DNA of 64,000 nucleotides from Candidatus Yanofskybacteria bacterium RIFCSPHIGHO2_01_FULL_41_26 (GCA_001794055.1 MGJB01000017.1:50161-114160); one strand, 5' to 3'; positions 1 to 8,307 are shown, numbered from the stretch's first letter. Made by a program: numbers and translations. Notes: generated by a model from the sequence alone, not told the origin.

Positions 1-567
1 AATAACATTAAAACTGGTTCTTCTAAGTTCAACGGGTCTATTTTAAAACCAGGAGAGGAGTTCTCTTTTAACAATATTTTAGGAAATATTGACGAAAAGA
101 CAGGATATCAACCCGAACTCGTGATAAAAAATGGACAAACCATACCGGAATATGGAGGCGGTCTTTGCCAACTTTCTACAACCATCTTCAGAGCCGCTAT
201 ATTAGCTGGTTTGCCAATTACAGAGAGGAGGCCCCACTCTTTTCCTGTAAAATACTATAGCCCTCAAGGATTTGACGCTACTATTTATCCTGGGGTTTCC
301 AACTTAAAATTCACTAATGACACGCCGGGGCACATTTTGTTGCAAACCAGAATAGAAGGCACCCGGTTGATCGTGGAACTCTACGGCTCCGATGACGGAA
401 GAAAAGTGACACTAGACGGTCCTCACCAATATGACCAAAAGGCCAACGGAGCGATGAAGGCTTACTTCATCCGAACAACATCCTACGCAAACGGTGAGAA
501 GAAAAACGAACGTTTTGATTCTAACTACCAGCCGCCTTTCGCTCAAGCCAGAAATCCATTAGAATAA
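1..567 (+). CDS. VanW family protein, 3' part
   Basis: The reading frame is open from the first base of the window, so the start lies upstream. The 188 visible residues carry the VanW-domain core: a LKPGEEFSFN segment, then a YGGGLCQLSTTIFRAA stretch with the family's invariant GGG.CQ.STT pattern, then HS...Y.PQG.DATI. VanW proteins are cell-envelope associated and their biochemical role is not established; in Gram-positives and CPR they often carry N-terminal peptidoglycan-binding or signal segments, which would be in the missing part. The C-terminus ends in a short hydrophilic tail. Family assignment is strong; function is unknown. Confidence 0.85.
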   Translation, partial: NNIKTGSSKFNGSILKPGEEFSFNNILGNIDEKTGYQPELVIKNGQTIPEYGGGLCQLSTTIFRAAILAGLPITERRPHSFPVKYYSPQGFDATIYPGVSNLKFTNDTPGHILLQTRIEGTRLIVELYGSDDGRKVTLDGPHQYDQKANGAMKAYFIRTTSYANGEKKNERFDSNYQPPFAQARNPLE

Positions 568-819
568 TGTGGTGTCTCTATTGTACCAAGCTCGCACCTA
601 TTTCCAAAATCGCTGATGTGCCACGCGCGGAGCGCGTGGTGGCTCTGAATTGAATCTTACGCTCCACGAAAGCCCCGCCACCGCCTCGCTTCACTCGGCA
701 ACCCCAAAAAGAAAAAATGTCCTTTCCATTTTAGAAAAATCCACCCCCGCGAAAATCCGGAAAGGCGGCGGAGCCGCACCGCTGACAATTTCAAGTTTTT
801 CTTTGGCGGCAAATTTAAG
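568..819. other. intergenic, GC-rich palindromic repeat-like segment
   Basis: No gene is seen. Positions 621-639 form a perfect 8-bp hairpin (CCACGCGC / GCGCGTGG, loop GGA). The stretch around 585-640 resembles the start of the 180-bp inverted repeat at 25647: both have tgtgg, then ACCAAGCTCG, then tattt, then GTGCC followed by a GC hairpin. This could be a diverged relative of that repeat family. The similarity was judged by eye and is short. Confidence 0.4.
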
Positions 820-1758
820 TTAATGCTCTTTCTTTAAAACGGGGAGTGTAATACTAATGGTCGTTCCCTTCCCAACTTCACTAATTATGTCAACTTTTCC
901 ATTTAAAACTTTTTCGAAGTATTCTTTCAGTAAAAATAAACCTTTTCCAGTGCCTTGCGTTTTTGTAGTAAACCCGTCTTCAAAAATTTTCTGTAAATTT
1001 TCTTCTGTAATACCCGCACCAGTGTCAGTAATGGTAATCGCTACATTATCTCCATGCTTTTCCGCACTAATTTTTATTGTCCCACCGTTGGGCATTGCGT
1101 CAATAGCATTTCTTATTAATTCATTAATTGATTCAATTGTTAGTCCTAAAAAATGATCAATTTCAATTTTTTCACTAGGTCTTTCTACTTCAAGTATTAT
1201 ATTTGGTCTCTGCTCGGAACCATGCTTATACTGATAATTCAAGTCGTTAAAAACTTCAGACAGGTCATCTTCTCTGGGGGTAAAATTTTCCGGATTTATC
1301 TCAATATCAGAGATAGTAAAAGCATTAAAAACAGGAACATTTTCTATGGCTTGCTCGTTTTCCTGAAGATCTAAATAATCCTTTAGCTTATCAGCGTATT
1401 CCTCAAATCGTGAAGAAATTAAACCCTTAATGTCATGTACGTAAGTACCCACTAGAGAGTTTAACAAAAAATCACCTTCTGTAAAAAAATTATCTTGCAT
1501 CCTATGAACAATACCAATAAGTTCGACAATTATAGAATCCTGTATTTTTTTGAAAGCATCCAAATCTTCTCGAGTTATTTTTTGTCCTCCGTGAATCTTG
1601 GTAGTAAGTTCATCACAAAAAAATTTCGCTCGGGCTTGCTTTTCTGCAAATTGAGGTATAATTTGCGATCTCAAAAATTCGTTTATCTTCGAACAAACTT
1701 CTATAATTGGTCTTGGTATGCCATCTTGCTTTGGAGTAAATTTTCTTTCGTTTTCCAT
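820..1758 (-). CDS. soluble sensor histidine kinase
   Basis: 312 aa with no transmembrane segment. The likely dimerisation/phosphoacceptor helix contains VGTYVHDIKGLIS with candidate His108. The C-terminal ATPase domain shows an N box (NELIRNAIDAMPNGG, about 212-226), a G1 box (DTGAGI, about 245-250) and a G2 box (GTGKGLFLLKEY, about 269-280). The N-terminal ~95 residues are helical and match no sensor domain I recognise. No response regulator lies next to it, so it is an orphan kinase and its partner is unknown. An AG-rich stretch sits upstream of the ATG at 1758. The family call is secure; the input signal is not known. Confidence 0.85.
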   Translation of the reverse strand: MENERKFTPKQDGIPRPIIEVCSKINEFLRSQIIPQFAEKQARAKFFCDELTTKIHGGQKITREDLDAFKKIQDSIIVELIGIVHRMQDNFFTEGDFLLNSLVGTYVHDIKGLISSRFEEYADKLKDYLDLQENEQAIENVPVFNAFTISDIEINPENFTPREDDLSEVFNDLNYQYKHGSEQRPNIILEVERPSEKIEIDHFLGLTIESINELIRNAIDAMPNGGTIKISAEKHGDNVAITITDTGAGITEENLQKIFEDGFTTKTQGTGKGLFLLKEYFEKVLNGKVDIISEVGKGTTISITLPVLKKEH

Positions 1759-1794
1759 AAAAATTTTTCTTCCCCCAAAATTAAAATATGGTTC

Positions 1795-1869
1795 TGGTGC
1801 GCGCTGTAGGGATTGAGCCTACGACCTTCTCGACGTCAACGAGACGCTCTACCACTGAGCTAAGCGCGC
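1795..1869 (-). tRNA. tRNA-Val (GAC)
   Basis: Full cloverleaf on the minus strand: acceptor GCGCGCT/AGCGCGC, anticodon stem TCTCG/CGAGA, loop TTGACGT with anticodon GAC. The CCA end is encoded. It shares its acceptor stem with tRNA-Val(TAC) at 27532. It lies 11 bp from the next tRNA. Confidence 0.95.
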
Positions 1870-1880
1870 AATTTCCTCAA

Positions 1881-1967
1881 TGGTGCGCGGGAGAGGATTT
1901 GAACCTCCACGCCCTTGCGGGCACCACCACCTCAAGGTGGCGAGTCTGCCAGTTTCTCCACCCGCGC
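1881..1967 (-). tRNA. tRNA-Leu (GAG)
   Basis: Class II tRNA with a long variable arm. Anticodon stem CCACC/GGTGG around loop TTGAGGT gives anticodon GAG. Encoded CCA. It sits 3 bp downstream of rplS on the same strand, so it is probably co-transcribed with rplS and tRNA-Val. Confidence 0.95.
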
Positions 1968-1970
1968 ATC

Positions 1971-2357
1971 CTACTCAGTTTTTTCTAATTTTTCCGTTTG
2001 AACCGAGGTGTCTATCTTCGTTTTTCTTCGGATTTCCTTGGCTGTTTTGTCGCGGAGATAATAAAGCTTTGACCGGCGGACTTTTGATTTTCTGATCACT
2101 TCAACCTTGGCTATCGTAGGTAGAAAGACGGGGAAGGTTTTTTCTACGCCGATACCACCGGAGACCTTTCTTACCGTAACTGTTCCACCGGCCTGGGCGC
2201 CGTGTTTGCGAGCGATTATGATTCCCTCAAAAGCTTGGGTCCGTGTTTTTTCACTCTCTTTGATTTTCTGATAAACTTTAACAGTCCAACCAGATTTTAG
2301 GCCTTCAAATTTATTTTGTCTCAAGTTTTTTGACTGAAATAGTTGAATTTTGTCCAT
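1971..2357 (-). CDS. rplS: 50S ribosomal protein L19
   Basis: 128 aa. It contains the L19 signature GIGVEKTFPVFLPTIAKVEV followed by VRRSKLYYLRD, and the earlier RTQAFEGIIIARK segment. L19 sits at the 30S-50S interface. It carries a short charged C-terminal extension (KTKIDTSVQTEKLEKTE) beyond the usual core of about 115 aa. It reads straight into two tRNA genes and follows the RluD gene by 25 bp, suggesting one operon. Confidence 0.97.
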   Translation of the reverse strand: MDKIQLFQSKNLRQNKFEGLKSGWTVKVYQKIKESEKTRTQAFEGIIIARKHGAQAGGTVTVRKVSGGIGVEKTFPVFLPTIAKVEVIRKSKVRRSKLYYLRDKTAKEIRRKTKIDTSVQTEKLEKTE

Positions 2358-2382
2358 TTCTGGCTAATTAAATTTAACTACT

Positions 2383-3078
2383 CTATTGTAGCTGATTTAT
2401 GAAATTTTGCAACTCATTGGGTAGGTCAATCTCTATTGTCAACGCTTTACCATCTGGAGAAGTGAATTGTAATTTGTAGGCGTGAAGAAACAATCTTTCT
2501 GGCTGATTTGGGCCATTAGACTTTTGACGGCCATATAAAGAATCTCCGGCAACCGGGGTTCCGATGGACTTTAAATGGACCCGGATTTGATGGGTCCGGC
2601 CCGTATGAGGGGAAACTTCAAGAAGAGTAAAATCTTTAAAATTCTTTACAGTACTATATTCCGTAACCGCTGTTTTTTCGTCTTTAAGTTTTTTCTTGCC
2701 ATGAAGTTGAGTGGTTCGTTTCATGCCTATTCTGCCCAAGGGAGCATCAATGACTCCTTTGGGTTCTTTGGGTTTTTCGTGAACCAAAGCCAAGTAATAT
2801 TTCTTTATTTTTTTATCTTGAAATAAGTTTTTTAAACAAAGAAATGAGTCTTGATTTTTTGCTATGACCAAAAGGCCGGAAGTATCTTTGTCTAAACGAT
2901 GAACCAGTCCCGGTCTCAATGGATCGTCTCCGACGGTTTTTATTTCGGGATATTTTTTAACCAGCCAGCCAGTAACACTTTCTTGTTTGTCGTTAGTATC
3001 TTTTGGATGAGTGATAAGTCCGGAGGGCTTGTTTATGACGAGGAGATTATCATCTTCATAGATAATACGTAGATTCAT
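2383..3078 (-). CDS. RluD/RluA-family pseudouridine synthase
   Basis: 231 aa. The catalytic motif HRLDKDTSGLLV is at about residues 60-71, with Asp63 the expected nucleophile, followed by the family's HQIRVHL segment (HTGRTHQIRVHLKSIG). It lacks the N-terminal S4 RNA-binding domain found in E. coli RluC and RluD (E. coli RluA also lacks one), so the exact rRNA or tRNA target cannot be named. The start ATG overlaps the stop of the upstream 83-aa gene in an ATGA arrangement, implying translational coupling. Confidence 0.92.
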   Translation of the reverse strand: MNLRIIYEDDNLLVINKPSGLITHPKDTNDKQESVTGWLVKKYPEIKTVGDDPLRPGLVHRLDKDTSGLLVIAKNQDSFLCLKNLFQDKKIKKYYLALVHEKPKEPKGVIDAPLGRIGMKRTTQLHGKKKLKDEKTAVTEYSTVKNFKDFTLLEVSPHTGRTHQIRVHLKSIGTPVAGDSLYGRQKSNGPNQPERLFLHAYKLQFTSPDGKALTIEIDLPNELQNFINQLQ

Positions 3079-3326
3079 TTTTTAAGTTTTTGTTCGAGAT
3101 TGTTTGTGAGGTTGCGAAGCTGTTCCACGACTCTCTTTTTGTCTGTTGAGTCCTGAAATAATTTTTGAATTAAACCCGAAATTGTTTCCATAAGTTCTTC
3201 TGATTCTGTATCTGGAAACACAAAGGGTTCTTTCTTTTTTGCTTGTTCAAAATCAACAACATCCGCTGGTTTTTCAGGTTTTGTTACTCTTTTTATTGAT
3301 GGTCTAAATTCTTTTATTTCAGCCAT
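3075..3326 (-). CDS. small charged protein with C-terminal coiled coil
   Basis: 83 aa. Not recognised. The N-terminal half is basic and proline-containing; the C-terminal half (about 45-83) is a helical, coiled-coil-like segment rich in Leu, Gln and Lys. Its stop overlaps the start of the pseudouridine synthase by 4 bp (ATGA), which supports it being a real, coupled gene. No signal peptide or membrane segment is visible. Confidence 0.7.
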   Translation of the reverse strand: MAEIKEFRPSIKRVTKPEKPADVVDFEQAKKKEPFVFPDTESEELMETISGLIQKLFQDSTDKKRVVEQLRNLTNNLEQKLKK

Positions 3327-3355
3327 GATTTTTTAAATTTATTTTATTTTTTTAT

Positions 3356-3442
3356 TGGTGCCGAGGGTGGGATTTGAACCCACACGGGATTACTCCCAAC
3401 GGCTTCTAAGGCCGTAATGTCTGCCAGTTCCATCACCTCGGC
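3356..3442 (-). tRNA. tRNA-Leu (TAG)
   Basis: Class II tRNA on the minus strand. Acceptor GCCGAGG/CCTCGGC, anticodon stem ACGGC/GCCGT around CTTAGAA gives anticodon TAG. Encoded CCA. Its 5' end lies 6 bp from the stop codon of a LAGLIDADG protein gene. Confidence 0.95.
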
Positions 3443-3448
3443 ATTTTA

Positions 3449-4120
3449 TCATATAAATTGTCTGGCTATTTGGTACTTTCTATCTAAGTAAAATTCGGAG
3501 TTGTTGTAAATCAATTTAAAAAGCTTAATCGAATCATCTTTTGCAAAAACAAGTTTACAAACCCGACACTTTCCCATTTCCTCAATCCATCCCCCTTTTA
3601 AATCAGAATTCGCGCTAATACTGTCTTTTATCCATTCAAGAAATTTGGGACTTGCTGAATATAATCTTACTCTTAATTGAGGTTGAGCACTTTCTGGGTG
3701 TTTAAAAATACCAATACTACCGTCTCCATCTATACAACCTCTTAAAAAGTGCCAAAAATATTGTTGTGGGATAGATAGTTTATCCAAGGTTTTTGATTTT
3801 CTTGGACTTAAACCTATAGATAACAAGAACTCATAAAAATTTACATCTCCCAATTGAATCCTGAAACACTTTGTTTTTTGATATTTATCATTACCCCTAT
3901 ATTTTACTCCTATCTTATTTTTAGATCCTAAGCATTCTCTAAATTTCAAAACAAGCTCCTTATCCTTAGAAGTAAAATCGATGTGTCTACCATCATTACA
4001 CAAACAACCATCTGTAGTAATTAAGCCCATTACATATGCAAATTTAGGACTCCACTCAACCTTTATTTTAGACAATCTATTCACCATATCTATTATACTA
4101 AACCCAATATCGTCTGCCAA
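3449..4120 (-). CDS. LAGLIDADG homing endonuclease-like protein
   Basis: 223 aa. Two LAGLIDADG-type motifs are visible: YVMGLITTDGCL (about 29-40) and FLRGCIDGDGSI (about 126-137), each with the acidic residue expected in the active site. Two motifs in one chain is the monomeric, pseudo-symmetric form. It is free-standing: no intron or intein host surrounds it. It is codirectional with, and 6 bp upstream of, tRNA-Leu(TAG). It may be a free-standing homing endonuclease, or a domesticated DNA-binding protein. Start chosen at the ORF ATG; the next Met is at residue 12. Confidence 0.8.
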   Translation of the reverse strand: MADDIGFSIIDMVNRLSKIKVEWSPKFAYVMGLITTDGCLCNDGRHIDFTSKDKELVLKFRECLGSKNKIGVKYRGNDKYQKTKCFRIQLGDVNFYEFLLSIGLSPRKSKTLDKLSIPQQYFWHFLRGCIDGDGSIGIFKHPESAQPQLRVRLYSASPKFLEWIKDSISANSDLKGGWIEEMGKCRVCKLVFAKDDSIKLFKLIYNNSEFYLDRKYQIARQFI

Positions 4121-4140
4121 TACCCTTTTCTTCGTCCAAC

Positions 4141-4170
4141 GAAAAACCGACCCAAATGGGTCGGTTTTTC
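4141..4170. terminator. bidirectional intrinsic terminator
   Basis: A 13-bp stem GAAAAACCGACCC / GGGTCGGTTTTTC with loop AAAT and U-runs on both strands. It closes the minus-strand pilin-like operon that ends at 4194. Confidence 0.85.
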
Positions 4171-4193
4171 AGACATGTCTAATTGGTTAATTT

Positions 4194-4562
4194 CTACACA
4201 TTAAAGAATGACCTTGCGATCAGACCGGCAACGGTCTGTAAAATAACACCGACTGCCAAAACCACCGCAGCTCCGATAATTCCGTTCTTTATTCTATCTT
4301 TTGCAGCTGTTGATTTTGTTTCATCACCACCGGCAAACATATAGGCGATACCACCCCAAATAATAAATATAACTGCCAAGATAACACCAACAATAATCAG
4401 GAATCTTGCAATTTGCTCTATTCTGTCTTGTATTTCTTGCAAAGTGATGGCACTTCCCGTCACAGGCAGCGTTGGATTAGGCAGTGCGGCCAAAACCAAA
4501 ACAGGCACCAATAAAACCAGCGCGGTCATGGAAATATATCCTATCTTTTGTACTTTGTTCAT
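4194..4562 (-). CDS. VirB2/TrbC-like two-helix pilin protein 1
   Basis: 122 aa from the MNKVQK start at 4562, chosen because a GGGAGGTGG ribosome-binding site lies just upstream; an in-frame ATG at 4580 would include that site in the coding region. Signal-peptide-like N-terminus, then two transmembrane helices separated by a conserved loop, WGGIAYMFAGGDETKSTAAK, and ending NGIIGAAVVLAVG. The layout (hydrophobic helix, G.I.Y..AGGDE.K...A, second helix) is that of VirB2/TrbC pilins. It is the last gene of a run of five proteins sharing this core, so these probably form a surface pilus or pore. Confidence 0.8.
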   Translation of the reverse strand: MNKVQKIGYISMTALVLLVPVLVLAALPNPTLPVTGSAITLQEIQDRIEQIARFLIIVGVILAVIFIIWGGIAYMFAGGDETKSTAAKDRIKNGIIGAAVVLAVGVILQTVAGLIARSFFNV

Positions 4563-4642
4563 TAATCCACCTCCCTTCAAATTCTTAAAACTTGAAACTT
4601 GAAACCGTTAAGCCCCAGGTTTCATGACTCAAGATTCAAGAT

Positions 4643-5029
4643 TTAATTAATAATACAGATCCCCAGAACCTGGAATCTGCAGAAAAATCCTCTGGTCACG
4701 ATTCCGGCCACTGTATTAATAATCACTCCAACCCCCAGAACTATCGCCGCTCCGATTGTGGCATTTTTCAATCTTGTCTGCGCTTCAGAAACCTTGGTAG
4801 CATCAGACCCAGCATACATATAAGTAATACCGCTCCAAACGATCATTATTACCGCAATTAAAACACTTGCCACCAGCATAAACTGGGCAATTTGACCAAT
4901 AAGACTATCGACTTCGGGTAGTGTTATCGGCTGTCCAGGAGGCAAGTCTGCTATCTGGCTAGCCCAACCCGTGTGAGCTATAGCTAAAAACAGAAGCATC
5001 ACAAATAAAATTCTTGAAACAATTTTCAT
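4643..5029 (-). CDS. VirB2/TrbC-like two-helix pilin protein 2
   Basis: 128 aa from MKIVSR at 5029. A longer in-frame extension to 5149 exists, but it would overlap the upstream gene and lacks signal-peptide character. The chosen start gives a clean signal peptide, then two helices around WSGITYMYAGSDATKVSEAQ and NATIGAAIVLGVG, closely paralogous to the gene at 4194. The short C-terminus ends in FFCRFQVLGICIIN with two Cys. Confidence 0.78.
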   Translation of the reverse strand: MKIVSRILFVMLLFLAIAHTGWASQIADLPPGQPITLPEVDSLIGQIAQFMLVASVLIAVIMIVWSGITYMYAGSDATKVSEAQTRLKNATIGAAIVLGVGVIINTVAGIVTRGFFCRFQVLGICIIN

Positions 5030-5037
5030 GTTATAAA

Positions 5038-5379
5038 CTAGCTGCAACGCAACGGGATAATTAGCGTGTAATCGGCTCCCAAAGCATTGGCGACTGTTGC
5101 AATAATAGTATAAGTGCCAAGAATTACTAAAATTCCGACCAGTCCCCATGTAAATGACTTCTTGGCTTCAGTGAACTTGGTTTCGTTTCCTTGGGCCATC
5201 ATGAATTTAATTCCGTAAATTATTATATAGACAACAATAAGGATAAGTGCAAATCTTGTAAACCAGCAAGCCAATCCAGTAATTATACCGAAAACACTCT
5301 GGATGGTTAAATCAATCCCTTGATATTCACCGGTTGCTAAGAAAATTGTGATTCCGAAATTTTTTAGTTGGTTTTTCAT
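5038..5379 (-). CDS. VirB2/TrbC-like two-helix pilin protein 3
   Basis: 113 aa from MKNQLK at 5379, 2 bp after the stop of the upstream gene; upstream in-frame sequence back to 5553 is a shadow of that gene. Two helices flank IYGIKFMMAQGNETKFTEAK and TWGLVGILVILGTYTIIA. It has no clear signal peptide, unlike its neighbours. Same paralogous core as the flanking proteins. Confidence 0.75.
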   Translation of the reverse strand: MKNQLKNFGITIFLATGEYQGIDLTIQSVFGIITGLACWFTRFALILIVVYIIIYGIKFMMAQGNETKFTEAKKSFTWGLVGILVILGTYTIIATVANALGADYTLIIPLRCS

Positions 5380-5381
5380 GT

Positions 5382-6746
5382 TTATTGCGGACGGAAACAA
5401 CTTCCAAGTTTTTGTCCGTCTATTACCTGCTCGGCAGTCAAATCGCAGGCTAAGCCCGAGGAGCAGTTTACTCCTCCAACACAGGCTTCTCCAACAAGGT
5501 TTCCTGTTGCTCTTTGACAAATAGAGTTCTTGCATTTCAGGCCTGAAAAACAATTCCTGTCATTGCTACATTTGTTTCCCACTGCTCCAGTAACCATAGC
5601 TCCTCCGGTAGTGCTTCCTGCCGGAAGAGTCGATCGCGAGTTTGCAGAAGGAGCACCCAATTCAAGTACGCTCTGTATCAAAGTAACAAATCCGCTTCCG
5701 ATAAGTATGATGACTAAGCCTACTACTGCCCATTTTAACACATCTCTTGCCTTTGTTATTTTCGCAGGTTCACCGGCAGCAGTCAAAAACAAAATCCCCG
5801 AATACACTATCATAGCAACTGCAATCGGTATTGCCAGATTGAATATCCATTGGGCAAGAATTTTCACCAGGCCCGATAAATCTTTAACCCCGCCCTTTAG
5901 CGGATTCGGAATTTCAAAAGAATATGTTTGTTCTTGGCCTGATTCGCAAGCAGGTTGACCTGAAGTGCCGCAGGTTGTTCCTCCATCACCGGATTGACAA
6001 ACGCCTCTGCTGTCGCAAGATATGAGTTGAGATTTGGCCACGTCTGTGCCTTTACATATGATCGTGCCCTGATATGTTTTGCCGTTCGTCTGGCCGGGTT
6101 CATCAAAATCAAATTTATAGTTTGTCTTATCCAACGCGAATTGTCCGTTTCTTACCAGTTTGATCGGATTTATCTCTATGGCTCTCCAGAAAGGGTCGGC
6201 TCCGCAAAAACTCTTCAACTCACCCGGCCTGGGAATATTTACCAAAAAAGTAAATCTAATAGTGCTCGCATTCAGTTGCGTCACATTGAAACTCGTAATT
6301 GTCGTTCCACCGTTGCTAGATTGAGCTGGATAAAGAAAGATTGGATTTGATTTTATATAACCACTTTGATTTTGAGGGAGGGCGGTAAAATAAATAGTTC
6401 CGGGGTTTTCGCTTCCACCCCTCTCCCAATCCTGAACAGTAAATACGTAATCATAATTAACGGTGCCGGAGGTGCCGGAAAACCTTTTTACCAAAGGGCC
6501 GACTATGCTATCATCGCCAAACACATCACTTTCAAAAATTTGAAGTCCGATGTTTTGATTAGAACAATCGGTCGGATTTTGGACAGAAATAGTCATTTGA
6601 ATACTCTCACCCACCTTTACCGTGTTTTTGCTCCACCTTGCACTGGAAACGGTACAAGCAGCCGCTTCGGCTTTTTGAACAACCAAAATAGAACCTGTCA
6701 AAAATAAAATTGAAAAAAATAATATTTTAATTCTCATAAATTTCAT
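5382..6746 (-). CDS. exported protein with C-terminal VirB2-like pilin domain
   Basis: 454 aa from MKFMRIK at 6746, where ATGA overlaps the previous stop. Signal peptide, then a large beta-rich extracellular region (about 30-270; WSKNTVKVGESIQMTISVQN looks Ig-like), then the two-helix core: AIPIAVAMIVYSGILFLTAAG, a PAKITKARDVLKWAVVG loop and second helix. The Cys-rich tail (C.NDRNCFSGLKC..., C..GVNCSSGLACD) resembles small disulfide-rich repeats. It appears to be a decorated relative of the small pilins downstream. Confidence 0.8.
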   Translation of the reverse strand: MKFMRIKILFFSILFLTGSILVVQKAEAAACTVSSARWSKNTVKVGESIQMTISVQNPTDCSNQNIGLQIFESDVFGDDSIVGPLVKRFSGTSGTVNYDYVFTVQDWERGGSENPGTIYFTALPQNQSGYIKSNPIFLYPAQSSNGGTTITSFNVTQLNASTIRFTFLVNIPRPGELKSFCGADPFWRAIEINPIKLVRNGQFALDKTNYKFDFDEPGQTNGKTYQGTIICKGTDVAKSQLISCDSRGVCQSGDGGTTCGTSGQPACESGQEQTYSFEIPNPLKGGVKDLSGLVKILAQWIFNLAIPIAVAMIVYSGILFLTAAGEPAKITKARDVLKWAVVGLVIILIGSGFVTLIQSVLELGAPSANSRSTLPAGSTTGGAMVTGAVGNKCSNDRNCFSGLKCKNSICQRATGNLVGEACVGGVNCSSGLACDLTAEQVIDGQKLGSCFRPQ

Positions 6747-7390
6747 TGGGTAGATGGATTTCCTTTCCACCTCCGCCAGATAGCGGATCCACCGTACCAG
6801 CCGCCGCTCACAAGTCCAATTCCTATTATAAAGTAAATTATAATTTTTTTCATCCCCCCCAAATCTCCTGCGGACGGTTCAGTCGATATGACCGGAACAG
6901 AAGTTGTCGTTTTGCAATCTGACGGGCAAGTTTTGATGTCTTCTCCAACATTGGAATTGCAAACACCATCATCATTGCAGAAAGAACTCTCGCTAACAAA
7001 AATAGATAGAAGTTGTTTCCCCTGTCCATCATAAAAATTAACTTTTTGGCCGTCTGGGGCATAAGGCGCTTTTACCGAAAGCGTTCCTTTCAAAAATTGA
7101 GGATTGCCTTGACGAGGATCAAAAACAAAGTTATCAGCAATTTGGTTGTTAAATGTTATTATTTCACCCTTAAAGGGGAACTGGGTATTCACGACCTCGG
7201 GAACAAATCTCTCTGAAACGACATCGTACTTAAATTCAGAATCTCGATCAGCAAAAAGCTGTCCATTGTCATAATAGAGCCGAAAAACATAACTCATCTC
7301 ATAAGTCGGCGTGTCCAGAACAAATTCTGACGCCAAGACGGGACTGATCATAAAGAAAAGCGTCCCAAAAATGATAAATAATATCTTCAT
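6743..7390 (-). CDS. exported Cys-rich membrane-anchored protein
   Basis: 215 aa. Signal peptide (about 1-20), a beta-rich domain, a CNDDGVCNSNVGEDIKTC-type segment with four spaced Cys (about 138-160), then a single C-terminal transmembrane helix (IIYFIIGIGLVSGGWYGGSAI) and a short basic tail. The Cys motif recurs in archaeal and CPR surface proteins. It overlaps the downstream gene by 4 bp and abuts the upstream gene, so it belongs to the pilin-like operon. Function unknown; probably a surface accessory protein. Confidence 0.72.
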   Translation of the reverse strand: MKILFIIFGTLFFMISPVLASEFVLDTPTYEMSYVFRLYYDNGQLFADRDSEFKYDVVSERFVPEVVNTQFPFKGEIITFNNQIADNFVFDPRQGNPQFLKGTLSVKAPYAPDGQKVNFYDGQGKQLLSIFVSESSFCNDDGVCNSNVGEDIKTCPSDCKTTTSVPVISTEPSAGDLGGMKKIIIYFIIGIGLVSGGWYGGSAIWRRWKGNPSTQ

Positions 7391-8287
7391 TTAAAAATTA
7401 ACATGAATATTTCCTCCGGTAGCATTATTTGGCTTACAAGCGGCTACATACTCATCTAGAAAAGAGACAACGGCACCGGAACTTCTTGCTGCTTGATAGA
7501 AATACTGGGAACAGCTGTTATGATCCGGCAGAAGATTAAAATCAGCGCACGTCCCACTTTTGCTGGTGCCGGGCTTGTGGCACTGCGAAATGCTAGGGCC
7601 ACTACCCCCTTGAATTGTTGAGGACAGCCTTAAGGTGCATTTTCCACCACTCAAGCTGTTGAAGGATGCTATAAATTTTTTGGCTTGTTCCGATGCCTCT
7701 TGAGAAAGCAGGCATACTCCGTCATGGCTTTCACAGCCATGGGTCGGTGTTATGTTGGAAGCATCAACACAGGCCGTGCCAGAACATCCACTCGAAGAAA
7801 CTAGACTAAAACTTTGATTACAGGCACCGGAAGGAAGCGGTCCTTCTGAAGGCTGAGGAACCGGAGGTTGAGACACGGTTGTAACTCTACACTCAAATTT
7901 CCACCATTCGGGAGCGATATTATCTTCAGCTATGCTTCTTATTATAGTATTTGTAATTAGCCATGAAGCCAAAATAATGGCAACCCCAATAGCGGTATTC
8001 CAAAAAATGCTCCTGCCTTTGGAAATTAAACCGGGATTAGCTCCGCCCATCAAAATTAAAAATCCTCCCCAGACAAAAAGTATCGCCGCCACAGGAGGCA
8101 TTAAGCCGATCAAAACAAAATCGATTACATTTTTAAGAAGACGAAATAGATCGCATTGATTACAAGGGGTCGGATTAACAGAAGTTCCGCATGGTACAAG
8201 AGGCCACCAACTGACAGCGTAAGTAAAAATAGGGAAAAACATAAAAACAAGCACTGTCAGAACTATTATTTTTTTGCCTATTTTCAT
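7391..8287 (-). CDS. two-helix pilin-like protein with possible M15-type peptidase domain
   Basis: 298 aa. Signal peptide, then a two-helix core (VLIGLMPPVAAILFVWGGFLI ... GGANPGLISKGRSIFWNTAIGVAIILASW) like the other four pilin paralogs. The C-terminal half (about 190-298) is extracellular and Cys-rich, with ISQCHKPGTSKSGTCADFNL and a terminal GGNIHVNF. The His...Asp...His spacing recalls M15/VanY-type zinc DD-carboxypeptidases, which would fit local peptidoglycan opening for pilus export. The peptidase reading is an inference from motif order only. Confidence 0.7.
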   Translation of the reverse strand: MKIGKKIIVLTVLVFMFFPIFTYAVSWWPLVPCGTSVNPTPCNQCDLFRLLKNVIDFVLIGLMPPVAAILFVWGGFLILMGGANPGLISKGRSIFWNTAIGVAIILASWLITNTIIRSIAEDNIAPEWWKFECRVTTVSQPPVPQPSEGPLPSGACNQSFSLVSSSGCSGTACVDASNITPTHGCESHDGVCLLSQEASEQAKKFIASFNSLSGGKCTLRLSSTIQGGSGPSISQCHKPGTSKSGTCADFNLLPDHNSCSQYFYQAARSSGAVVSFLDEYVAACKPNNATGGNIHVNF

Positions 8288-8307
8288 GTTTAGTTGTTGA
8301 ATTTTAA

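Noticed and set aside
1788..1988. Plus-strand ORFs across the tRNA-Val/tRNA-Leu pair
   Set aside because: They are the antisense of two well-formed tRNA genes.
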